From: Paraburkholderia oxyphila NBRC 105797
Lineage (GTDB): Bacteria; Pseudomonadota; Gammaproteobacteria; Burkholderiales; Burkholderiaceae
Assembly (NCBI RefSeq): GCF_000685075.1
Contig: NZ_BAYD01000025.1
Coordinates: 1-43,009 of the forward strand
Length of the DNA: 43,009 nt
Reading direction: 5' to 3'
The notes under the pieces were generated by a model. That model made no database searches and was not told the DNA's origin. It saw nothing but the letters and a program-made list of their open reading frames with translations. Shown piece by piece: positions 32,610 to 40,513 of this stretch. Numbering within the stretch: the first letter of the stretch is position 1; each line of letters starts with the position of its first letter. The position numbers were made by a program, and so were the translations under genes.

Positions 32610-35285
32610 ATGGCTCAGTTCAACTGCGACATATGCGGCGTGCGTCCCGCGACCGTGCGGGTGGCCGTGTTGCAGGACGGCCGGCGGCGCTTTCTCGACG
32701 TCTGCGACTATCACTACGCCCAGCTCACGCGCCATCAGCGCACGTTGAGCCCGCTCGAAGCGCTGTTCCGCGCGTCCCAGCAGCAACCCGAAGAGGCCGG
32801 CGGCGCCAGTGCGCCGCACACGATGGAAGCGGGCGACGGCTCCATCGTCGAGCGCTATTTCAGCGACGTGGCGCGCGATTTGCTCCAGCGTGCCGCCGAG
32901 CGCGCCGTGCAGTTCGGCCGCCGCGAAGTGGACACGGAGCATCTGCTCTACGAGCTGGCCGGCAACGATGCGGCCGCGGCCGTGCTCCAGCGCCTCGGCA
33001 TCGAGCCCGATGACGTGCGCGCGTTCATCGACGCCAACGCGCAAAAGCGCGAACCCGCCACCGTGGGCGAGGAGGGCCGCGTGGCCGTTTCGCCACGGCT
33101 GAAGAGCGCGCTAGACCGCGCGTTTCTCGTCTCGCGCGAGCTAGGCCACAGCTACGTGGCGCCCGAGCATCTGCTGTTCGGGCTCGCGCAGGTGCAGGAC
33201 AGTTTCGCGGGGCATCTGCTGAGCCGTCTCGGCGTGACGCCGCAGAAGGTGTTGCAGCGTCTCGTGGAAGCGCAAGGCGACCAGCGCGAGCATGCCGCCG
33301 CCAAGGCGCCGAGCCCCACGCCGCAACTCGACCAGTACAGCCGCGATCTCACCGCGCTCGCGAGCGAAGGCAAGCTCGACCCCGTGATCGGGCGCTCGAG
33401 CGAGATCGAGACCGTCGTGGAGGTCCTCGCGCGGCGCCGCAAGAACAATCCGGTGCTGATCGGCGAGCCGGGCGTGGGCAAGACCGCGATCGCCGAAGGG
33501 CTCGCGCAGCGCATGCTGGGCGGCGACGTGCCCGAGTCGCTGCGCGGCCGGCGCCTCGTCGAGCTCAACGTCAACGGCCTGATTGCGGGCGCGAAGTATC
33601 GCGGCGAATTCGAAGAGCGCGTGAAGGGCGTGATGGAGGAAATCAACGCCCAGCGCGACAGCCTCGTGCTGTTCATCGACGAGGTGCACATGATCGTGGG
33701 CGCGGGCCAGGGCGGCAGCGAGGGCGGCCTCGACATTGCCAACGTCTTCAAGCCCGCGATGGCGCGCGGCGAGCTGAACCTGATTGGCGCGACCACGCTC
33801 TCGGAGTACCAGAAGTACATCGAAAAGGACGCGGCGCTCGAGCGGCGCTTCCAGCCCGTGTTCGTGACCGAGCCGAGCGTGGACCAGACCATCAACATCC
33901 TGCGCGGCCTGCGCGACAAGCTCGAAGTCCATCATCACGTGACGATACGCGACGACGCGCTCGTGTCCGCCGCCGAGCTCTCCGACCGCTACATCACGGG
34001 CCGCTTCCTGCCCGACAAGGCGATCGACCTTATCGACCAGGCGGCGGCGCGCGTGCATCTTTCGGCCACGTCGCGCCCCGCGCAGATTCTCGAGCTCGAG
34101 GCCGAGCTCGCGCAGCTCAAGCGCGAGCAGGACTATGCGGCCACGCGCAAGAATTTCGAGCGCGCGCATGCGCTCGACGAGCCCATCGCCGGGAAGGAGC
34201 AGGCGCTGGCCGACGCCACCGGCGAATGGAAGGGGCGCCTCGGCTCGGTGACCTCCGACGTGACGACCGAGCAGGTCGCCGAGATCGTCTCGAAGCTCAC
34301 GGGCGTGCCGGTCACGCAACTGACCGCGGAAGAGCGCACGCGCCTGCTGGAGATGGAAAAGCGCCTGCACGAGCGCGTGATCGGCCAGGAGCAGGCCATC
34401 ACGGCGGTCAGCGACGCGGTGCGCCGCTCGCGTGCGGGCCTGCGGCGCGGCCGGCGGCCGACCGCGGTGTTCCTGTTCCTCGGGCCCACGGGCGTGGGCA
34501 AGACCGAGCTTGCGAAGGCGCTGGCCGAAGTGGTGTTCGGCGATGAAGACGCCATCGTGCGCATCGACATGAGCGAGTACATGGAGCGCCATGCGGTGTC
34601 GCGCCTGATTGGCTCGCCGCCCGGCTATGTCGGCTATGACGAAGGCGGCCAGCTCACCGAGCGCGTGCGCCGCCGTCCTTACTGCGTGATCCTGCTCGAC
34701 GAAATCGAGAAGGCGCATCCCGACGTCTACAACGTGCTGCTGCAAGTGTTCGACGATGGCCGCCTCACCGATGGCAAGGGGCGCGTGGTCGACTTCAGCA
34801 ATACGATCGTGATCGCGACGAGCAATCTCGGCTCGGACGTGGTGTCGGGGCAGAAGCGCTCGGGCCCGGGTTTCCTCTCGAGCGCCGACGCCTCGATGCA
34901 GAGCGCGGTGCTGGCCGAGTTGCGCCAGCATTTCAGGCCCGAGTTCCTGAACCGCATCGACGACATCATCGTGTTCAAGCCGCTCACCGACGACGAGCTG
35001 CGCGCGATCGTGCGCCTGCAGCTCGAGCAGGTGCAGCGCATGGCGCGTAGTCAGGACATCGAACTGACGTTCGACGAGAGCGTAGTGGACTTCCTCGCCG
35101 CCGAAGGCTACCGGCCGGAATACGGCGCCCGCGAGCTCAAGCGCCAGATCCAGCAGACGCTCGAAAACGAGCTGGCGAAGGAGATGCTCAAGGGCGAAGT
35201 GAAGGAGGGCGCTAAGGTCGTCTGCCGCTACGATGCGGCGGCGCGCAGCATGGTGTTCGAAGCGGAGGCCGCCACGGGCGGTTGA
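32610..35285 (+). CDS. Clp/Hsp100 AAA+ ATPase with N-terminal zinc-finger-like segment (ClpC or ClpG/ClpK type)
   Basis: An 891-residue ATPase from ATG 32610 with AAGGAGG upstream. The first 40 residues carry C6-x2-C9 and C32-x2-H35 (CDICGVRPATV ... CDYHYAQL), like the zinc finger of McsA and related proteins. A Clp N domain spans about 77-225. AAA1 has Walker A GEPGVGKT (285-292) and Walker B LVLFIDE; a short middle region (about 490-545) follows; AAA2 has Walker A GPTGVGKT (625-632), Walker B VILLDE and a PGF tripeptide (753-755) at the position of the ClpP-binding loop. It unfolds or disaggregates proteins by threading. The zinc segment suggests kinship with ClpG/ClpK disaggregases, whereas PGF would allow ClpP docking as in ClpC. 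No clpP or clpS is nearby. Confidence 0.92.
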   Translation: MAQFNCDICGVRPATVRVAVLQDGRRRFLDVCDYHYAQLTRHQRTLSPLEALFRASQQQPEEAGGASAPHTMEAGDGSIVERYFSDVARDLLQRAAERAVQFGRREVDTEHLLYELAGNDAAAAVLQRLGIEPDDVRAFIDANAQKREPATVGEEGRVAVSPRLKSALDRAFLVSRELGHSYVAPEHLLFGLAQVQDSFAGHLLSRLGVTPQKVLQRLVEAQGDQREHAAAKAPSPTPQLDQYSRDLTALASEGKLDPVIGRSSEIETVVEVLARRRKNNPVLIGEPGVGKTAIAEGLAQRMLGGDVPESLRGRRLVELNVNGLIAGAKYRGEFEERVKGVMEEINAQRDSLVLFIDEVHMIVGAGQGGSEGGLDIANVFKPAMARGELNLIGATTLSEYQKYIEKDAALERRFQPVFVTEPSVDQTINILRGLRDKLEVHHHVTIRDDALVSAAELSDRYITGRFLPDKAIDLIDQAAARVHLSATSRPAQILELEAELAQLKREQDYAATRKNFERAHALDEPIAGKEQALADATGEWKGRLGSVTSDVTTEQVAEIVSKLTGVPVTQLTAEERTRLLEMEKRLHERVIGQEQAITAVSDAVRRSRAGLRRGRRPTAVFLFLGPTGVGKTELAKALAEVVFGDEDAIVRIDMSEYMERHAVSRLIGSPPGYVGYDEGGQLTERVRRRPYCVILLDEIEKAHPDVYNVLLQVFDDGRLTDGKGRVVDFSNTIVIATSNLGSDVVSGQKRSGPGFLSSADASMQSAVLAELRQHFRPEFLNRIDDIIVFKPLTDDELRAIVRLQLEQVQRMARSQDIELTFDESVVDFLAAEGYRPEYGARELKRQIQQTLENELAKEMLKGEVKEGAKVVCRYDAAARSMVFEAEAATGG

Positions 35286-35384
35286 CGGGGCGGTTAAAAC
35301 GGGCAGTTGAAGCGGGCGGCGGATTCGCGCACGCCGCTCGCCACGTCGCGCGTGCGTTCCGCGCGGCTCCCCGGCCCATTGCCC

Positions 35385-36554
35385 TCACCGCAGGGGACGC
35401 GCCATCAGTTCGTCGAGCAATGCCTGATACGTCTTCACGACCTGCTCGTTGAACGGCAGGAAGCGGGCGATCGCACGGCGCTGATTCATGCGCCAGCCGG
35501 CAACGTCGCGCCCGCGCGCATCGATCGCCTCGATCAGCCGCCGGGCACCCGCATGGGCGTCGTTGGCCTCGTAGTAGTAGCCGAGCTCAGGGCACAGCGT
35601 GGCGTTGTGCACGAGCGGATAACCCTGCCAGCACGCTTCCAGATAGAAGTAGTTGAGCGGGTTTTCGAGCTGGTGCGAGACCACCACGTCGGTGTTCTCG
35701 GCCAGGAAGGTCGGCGTGTCGTGGCGGCCGAGGAACACGGCCTTGTGCTCGCGCACGATGTCGAGCTGGTTCATCAGCGCGATGAAGTCGCGGTTCTCCT
35801 GCGCGAGCTTCAGCGCATTGGTCACCTGCAGCCGCTCGATGGCTTCGGGCCGGGCGCGGTAGGCCAGCTCCGCAATCAGCGCGGGGTAGAGGCAGAACTT
35901 CACGATGTTGATGTTGGGCTCCATCACCGTGAGCCGCGCCGGCGCGCGGCCCTCGTCGCGCGGCGCGTACACGCCGCCGCCGGGCAGCGCGCGGGTGCGT
36001 TCCTCGAGGAAGGTCGGGCTCCACACGAACGGCACGACGCGTCCGCTCGCGCGGCGCAGCACCTCGAAGTAGGACTGGCTGTTGCCGGCCACCTGCGGAA
36101 TTATCCAGATGTCGTCGTAGCGCTGGTTGACGAACAGGTTGCCGTTCCACATCGGTTTGTTGAACAGAATCCCTTCGGTCGCGTGGATGTACTCGAATCC
36201 GCAGCAGTACGAGACGAGGCGCACGCCGTGTAACTTCAGCCACGCGGTGCGCTCGCCGTCGAGCTGGCCGCCCAGCTCGATCACGACGTCGAGCTCGTCC
36301 TTGACCTCGTCGAACGCGCGCGTCGGCCAGCGCGTCAGACTCCAGGGCAGCGCGTCCGTCACCGGCACGGCCGTCGTGTTGACGAGCGTGGCGCTCGCGA
36401 CGCCTGGGCAATGACGCAGCGTGTCGGCGAGGAACACTGCGTTTTGCTTGATGCCGTTGTTCCAGAGCGTCTCGTTGGGCTGGTGCAGCCCGATCGTGAT
36501 GCCGATCCTCAGGCCCTTCGCGCTGCGCGCGCCGTTTTGCGTGGCGGTGTTCAT
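35385..36554 (-). CDS. DUF2827-type, glycosyltransferase-like protein, copy A
   Basis: A 389-residue cytoplasmic protein from ATG 36554. It has no signal peptide or membrane helix. Landmarks shared with the three genes to its right are TLWNNGIKQNAVFLADTLR near the N-terminus, then VVIELGGQLD, VPFVWSPTFLEER, VMEPNINIVKFCLYPALIAELAYRA, and SHQLENPLNYFYLEACWQGYPLVHN near the C-terminus. The layout (two Rossmann-like halves, an E..NY...E...GYPLVHN motif where GT-B enzymes bind the sugar nucleotide) suggests a glycosyltransferase, but I cannot confirm that. I match the family to DUF2827 from memory. It is the last gene of a four-gene operon and begins inside the stop of copy B (ATGA). It is the most divergent of the inner three. 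Confidence 0.8.
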   Translation of the reverse strand: MNTATQNGARSAKGLRIGITIGLHQPNETLWNNGIKQNAVFLADTLRHCPGVASATLVNTTAVPVTDALPWSLTRWPTRAFDEVKDELDVVIELGGQLDGERTAWLKLHGVRLVSYCCGFEYIHATEGILFNKPMWNGNLFVNQRYDDIWIIPQVAGNSQSYFEVLRRASGRVVPFVWSPTFLEERTRALPGGGVYAPRDEGRAPARLTVMEPNINIVKFCLYPALIAELAYRARPEAIERLQVTNALKLAQENRDFIALMNQLDIVREHKAVFLGRHDTPTFLAENTDVVVSHQLENPLNYFYLEACWQGYPLVHNATLCPELGYYYEANDAHAGARRLIEAIDARGRDVAGWRMNQRRAIARFLPFNEQVVKTYQALLDELMARPLR

Positions 36555-37714
36555 GCGGATTCCTTGTCGAACAGCGCGGCAATGGCCGCGCCATATGCGT
36601 AGACGTTCTCGGCGTACTCGGGATGCAGCGTCGCGAGGAACGCCTGCGCATCGCGCCGGTACGAGGCCAGGTTGGCGTCGTGCGTGGCGAACGCATGCAG
36701 CAGCGCGCGTCCGCCTTCCTCGCAATCGAAGTCCTCGTAGCGGTAGCCGCAGTTGCCGATCAGGTGCGAGTTGTGCACGAGCGGATAGCCGCCGTGCAAT
36801 GTTTCGTAGTACAGGTAGTTCTGCGGGTTTTCCCATTGATGCGTGACGACCGCATCCACGTGCTGCGTCATGACCTGGTAGAACGGAAAGCGTCCTTCGA
36901 ACGAGGTCAGCCCGTGGCGCACGATGTCGAGGCTATTGGCGAAGCTGCGAAAGCCCGCGTGGTCCCTGGTCTTGAAGGTGTTGTAGGCCCACACGTGCTC
37001 GAGCATGTCGGGATTCGCGCGGTGCGCGGACTCGCAGCACAGCATCGGAATCTGGCTCGTCTTGACCATGCAGATGTTGGGCTCGAAGATGCCCGCGCGC
37101 CAGCGGCGGCGCCCCGGCTCGTAGCCGAAGCGCTGGCCTTCGGGCAGCGCGGCGGCGGCGCGCTCGAGCACGAGCGGGCTCCAGAGGTGCGGCATGATGC
37201 GTACCGGTGCGCGCATGGCGCTGCGATAGTAGGGCATGCAGGTGTTCTCGTACTCGGCGAGGGTCCAGATCTCGTCGTAGCGCGCGCCGCTGATGAGCAG
37301 CGCGTGCGGCAAATCGAAGGTCATGCGCTCGATGTCGATCACGTAATCGTTGCCCACGCGCATCGAGACGACCTTGCCGCCGCGCTCGCGGAAGTTGGCG
37401 ATCCACGCGCGGTCGAGCTGCGCGCTCATCTCGATCATCAGATCGAGCCGCGTGGCGGCGTCGGTCATGTCGATGAGCGGCGCGGGCGCATCCTTGATGA
37501 AGCGGCGCGCATCGTCGAAGTCGCCGTCGCCGCCGCCGATCACGAGATAGACCTCGGCCACCGACGGGACCTGGCGCAGCAGCATCACGAGAAAGAGGCA
37601 GTTCTGGAAGATGCCGTTTTCCCACAGCGATTGCTCGCCCTTGCGCACGTAGAGCGAGACGCCGACCTTGAGGCCCTGCGTTCTGATCGCGCTGTCATGA
37701 GTTCCGGTGTTCAT
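36551..37714 (-). CDS. DUF2827-type, glycosyltransferase-like protein, copy B
   Basis: A 387-residue protein from ATG 37714. It shares with copy C long near-identical blocks, for example SLWENGIFQNCLFL, IDMTDAATRLDLMIEMSAQLD, FEPNICMVKTSQIPMLCCES and THQWENPQNYLYYETLHGGY. Both also share the C-terminal EGGRALLHAFATHDANLASY region. The strong likeness, including DNA in the same region, points to a recent duplication. Its start overlaps copy C's stop and its stop overlaps copy A's start, each as ATGA, so the ribosomes should pass from one to the next. No catalytic residue is proven. Predicted cytoplasmic location is consistent with modifying a protein or nucleotide-sugar-linked acceptor before export. 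Confidence 0.82.
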   Translation of the reverse strand: MNTGTHDSAIRTQGLKVGVSLYVRKGEQSLWENGIFQNCLFLVMLLRQVPSVAEVYLVIGGGDGDFDDARRFIKDAPAPLIDMTDAATRLDLMIEMSAQLDRAWIANFRERGGKVVSMRVGNDYVIDIERMTFDLPHALLISGARYDEIWTLAEYENTCMPYYRSAMRAPVRIMPHLWSPLVLERAAAALPEGQRFGYEPGRRRWRAGIFEPNICMVKTSQIPMLCCESAHRANPDMLEHVWAYNTFKTRDHAGFRSFANSLDIVRHGLTSFEGRFPFYQVMTQHVDAVVTHQWENPQNYLYYETLHGGYPLVHNSHLIGNCGYRYEDFDCEEGGRALLHAFATHDANLASYRRDAQAFLATLHPEYAENVYAYGAAIAALFDKESA

Positions 37715-38892
37715 ACGGATTCCTTCTTGAAGAGGGCGTCGATCGCGGCGCCATAAGTGCGGACATTGTGTTCGTTCTCGGGGTGGAGCGTCGCGAGAAA
37801 GGCCTTTGCGTCGCGGCGGTACGAGGCCAGATTGGCGTCGTGGGTTGCGAACGCATGCATCAGGGCGCGGCCGCCTTCCTCGCAGTCGAAATCGTGGTAG
37901 CGATAGCCACAGTTGCCGATCAGATGCGAGTTGTGAACAAGCGGATAACCCCCATGCAACGCTTCGTAATACAGATAGTTCTGCGCGTTCTCCCACTGAT
38001 GCGTGACGACCGCGTTCACGTGGCGCTCCATGAGCAGATAGAACGGATAGCGCGCCTCGATTGAAGCCACCCCATGGCGCACCATGTCGAGACTGTTCCA
38101 GAAGCTGAGAAAGCCGGCGTGCTCCGCGAGCTTGGCCGTGTTGAACGCCCACACGTGCTCGAGCAAATCGGGATTCGCACGGTGCGCGCTCTCGCAGCAC
38201 AGCAGCGGGATCTGGCTCGTCTTGATCGTACCCACGTTGGGCTCGAAGATGCCCACGCGCCAGCGGTCTAGCCCGGGCTCGTATCCGAAACGCCGCGCAG
38301 CCGCGGCCCGTCTGAGGACCGACGGGCTCCACAGGTGCGGCATGATACGCACGCTCGCGCGCAAGACGCTGCGGTAGTACGGCACGCAGGTGGTTTCGTA
38401 TTCGGCGAGGGTCCAGACTTCGTCGAAGGGCTCGCCGGGCAGGAGCGCTTCTTGCCGCCGGTCGAAGATCATGCGCTCGATGTCGATCGCATAGTCATTG
38501 CCCACGCGCATCGAAACGATCCTGCCGCCACGGTCGCGGAAGCCGGCCATCCACGCGCCATCGAGCCGCGCACTCATTTCGATCATCAGGTCGAGGCGCG
38601 AGGCCGCGTCGGCCATGTCGATGATGGGCACGTACGCGTCGCCGATGAAGCGTCGTGCGTCGTCAACCTCCCCATCGCTGCCGCCAACCACGAGATACAC
38701 CTCGCCGATCGACGGGACCTGGCGCAACAGCATCGCGAGAAACAGGCAGTTCTGGAACACGCCGTTTTCCCACAGCGATTGATCGCCTTTGCGCACGTAG
38801 AGCGAGACGCCAGCCTTCAGGCCTTGGCGCGCCGCAGTAGCGCGGCGTTGCCGGGATGAATGACGCGGCGTGGCGGTTTCGAGCGTGTTCAT
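37711..38892 (-). CDS. DUF2827-type, glycosyltransferase-like protein, copy C
   Basis: A 393-residue protein from ATG 38892, closest to copy B. It has a slightly longer basic N-terminus (RHSSRQRRATAARQG) before GLKAGVSLYVRKGDQSLWENG. Other shared blocks are MRVGNDYAIDIERM, VWTLAEYETTCVPYY, IMPHLWSPSVLRRA and GGYPLVHNSHLIGNCGYRY. It starts within the stop of copy D (ATGA) and ends within the start of copy B. The VPYYRS and LWSP elements seem to be the family's central loop. As with the other copies the glycosyltransferase reading is inference from layout and neighbours. Confidence 0.82.
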   Translation of the reverse strand: MNTLETATPRHSSRQRRATAARQGLKAGVSLYVRKGDQSLWENGVFQNCLFLAMLLRQVPSIGEVYLVVGGSDGEVDDARRFIGDAYVPIIDMADAASRLDLMIEMSARLDGAWMAGFRDRGGRIVSMRVGNDYAIDIERMIFDRRQEALLPGEPFDEVWTLAEYETTCVPYYRSVLRASVRIMPHLWSPSVLRRAAAARRFGYEPGLDRWRVGIFEPNVGTIKTSQIPLLCCESAHRANPDLLEHVWAFNTAKLAEHAGFLSFWNSLDMVRHGVASIEARYPFYLLMERHVNAVVTHQWENAQNYLYYEALHGGYPLVHNSHLIGNCGYRYHDFDCEEGGRALMHAFATHDANLASYRRDAKAFLATLHPENEHNVRTYGAAIDALFKKESV

Positions 38893-40046
38893 ACGGACTT
38901 CCGCACGGGCGCGCCGGCGACGAGCGCGTGCAAGCGCTCCGCATAGGCCTGCAAGTTGGCATCGCTGAACGGATCGACCGCTTCGAACACGGCGCGTGTG
39001 CGTGTGCGGTACGCGTCGAGCCCCGCCTCGTGACCGTGCGCGGCGGCGATCAACTGCCGGCCGCCTTCGTATGCATCGAAGCCCGGGTAGTAGTAGCCCG
39101 CGCCAAAGCCGGCGAGCCACGGCGAGTTGTGCACGAGCGGATAGTCGCCGTACAGCACGTCGAGATAGCTATAGTTCTGGTCGTTGTCCCACTGGTGCGC
39201 GAGCACCGCGTCCGCGTGCTGCCCCATGAAGCCGACAATGTCGTGCCGCCCGTGAAAGGTCGCGCGATGCTCGCGCACGAGATCGAGCGAGTTGGCGAGA
39301 TGCAGCATCGTCAGATGGTCTTTCATGTGCAGCGTGTTGAGCGCATGCATTTTGGCCACGCTCGTGCGGTCGGCGCGATAGGCCTCGTCGCAGGCGAGCA
39401 TCGGAATGCTCGAGCACTTCACCACCGAGATATTGGGCTCGAAGATCGCCACGCGCAGCGCGCCGCCGGCGGCTTCCCGCGCGTTGCGGCTCGGCGCGGC
39501 TTCGTAGCCGTACTGCACGCCATGCCGCGCGACCTCGTCGATGCGCGCCTGCAGGAAGCCCGGGTGCCAGATGTACGGCACTTCGTGTGCGGGACAGCGG
39601 TGCAGCGTGCGCATCATCGGCATGTGCCGGCGGTCCTTGGCGACGACCCAGATCTCGTCGCAACGGTCGGGGCGCGAGGTATGCACGGGCTTGTTGAATA
39701 CGGCAGGCTCCACGAGCCCCACATAGGGTTGCCCGCAGCAGTAATAAACCACCTTGCGGCCACGCGCGCGCATCAAATCGAGCCATGCGTTGTCTAGCGC
39801 GCCGGCCATCTCGATGACCACGTCGACGGCGTCCGTGGCTTCGCGCTGCGTGAGGAGTGCAAGACCCGGCGCGATTTCGTCGACCTGTTGCGGCAGTTGC
39901 TGTTCGCTGCCGACGTCGATGAGCACGACGGACTCCACGAACGGGAGCCGCTGGAAAGACTGGGCGACGAAGATGACGTTCTGGCCGAGCCCGTTTTGCC
40001 AGATATTCTGGCCCTTATGGCTGAGCACTGAAATGCCGATTCTCAT
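38889..40046 (-). CDS. DUF2827-type, glycosyltransferase-like protein, copy D (first gene of operon)
   Basis: A 385-residue protein from ATG 40046, first in the operon and divergent from the adhesin gene. Shared elements are GQNIWQNGLGQNVIFVAQSF, VVIEMAGALD, VPYIWHPGFLQARI, IFEPNISVVKCSSIPMLACDEAYRA and AHQWDNDQNYSYLDVLYGDY, followed by PLVHNSPW. It is clearly homologous to copies A-C but branches away from the B/C pair. Its start is compact (MRIGISVLSHKG), with the Rossmann-like first strand directly at the N-terminus and no linker as in the other copies. The operon promoter should lie in the AT-rich 40047-40513 region shared with the adhesin. Confidence 0.82.
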   Translation of the reverse strand: MRIGISVLSHKGQNIWQNGLGQNVIFVAQSFQRLPFVESVVLIDVGSEQQLPQQVDEIAPGLALLTQREATDAVDVVIEMAGALDNAWLDLMRARGRKVVYYCCGQPYVGLVEPAVFNKPVHTSRPDRCDEIWVVAKDRRHMPMMRTLHRCPAHEVPYIWHPGFLQARIDEVARHGVQYGYEAAPSRNAREAAGGALRVAIFEPNISVVKCSSIPMLACDEAYRADRTSVAKMHALNTLHMKDHLTMLHLANSLDLVREHRATFHGRHDIVGFMGQHADAVLAHQWDNDQNYSYLDVLYGDYPLVHNSPWLAGFGAGYYYPGFDAYEGGRQLIAAAHGHEAGLDAYRTRTRAVFEAVDPFSDANLQAYAERLHALVAGAPVRKSV

Positions 40047-40513
40047 GATGGGTTTTCCGTGTAGGGGCGCGGGTGATGTCAGGGACCTGCGATGTGAGGC
40101 AGTGTGCGCCCGCGGTGGAAACGGAGATATCGGATTAATTCGAATATCTCGAATTTAGTCTCAATGGAGTGGCGCCCGATTTTCTCGCCGGCATGGCTGA
40201 AGTAAAAGTTCGAAATGCGGGGCCATCGTTTGTCGGCGTCAATAATCGGTGTGGCCATTTATACGAATTTAAAGGTATGGTGTTCCATGCCTTGGAAATA
40301 CGTGCTTCCCGCGCTGTAGCGGGCTGCGTAGGTAGGACAATTCTGAATACGGGGCGACGCCCAGGGGGAATAGAAGGATTTCTATAGAGCGGGTTGGTGC
40401 CGGATGGAATGCTTTGCATATCGATTTCCGAACAGAAAAACGGAAACGTCTGGCCGGTTAAAAACCGAATTCAAAGAGCCGGTTGTGGCTCACGAGTCCA
40501 ACCCGAGGGTGGT
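40047..40513. other. AT-rich divergent promoter region between the DUF2827-type operon and the adhesin
   Basis: About 467 bases, clearly richer in A/T than its surroundings and without a gene I can support (a GTG frame at 40169-40387 has no recognisable features). It contains an inverted repeat AATTCGA (40137-40143) / TCGAATT (40149-40155) with a 5-base spacer, about 90 bp before the operon start, and a small stem CGGTT (40455-40459) / AACCG (40463-40467) near the adhesin start. Both sets of promoters must lie here. Confidence 0.55.
40137..40155. promoter_or_regulatory. Inverted repeat AATTCGA-N5-TCGAATT
   Basis: A perfect 7-bp dyad with spacer ATATC in the AT-rich divergent region. Its symmetry fits a dimeric regulator site placed to control the DUF2827-type operon, the adhesin, or both. 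Confidence 0.45.

Noticed and set aside
40169..40387. 72-codon frame in the AT-rich region before the adhesin
   Set aside because: GTG start, no ribosome site, no recognisable feature; more likely part of the promoter region.
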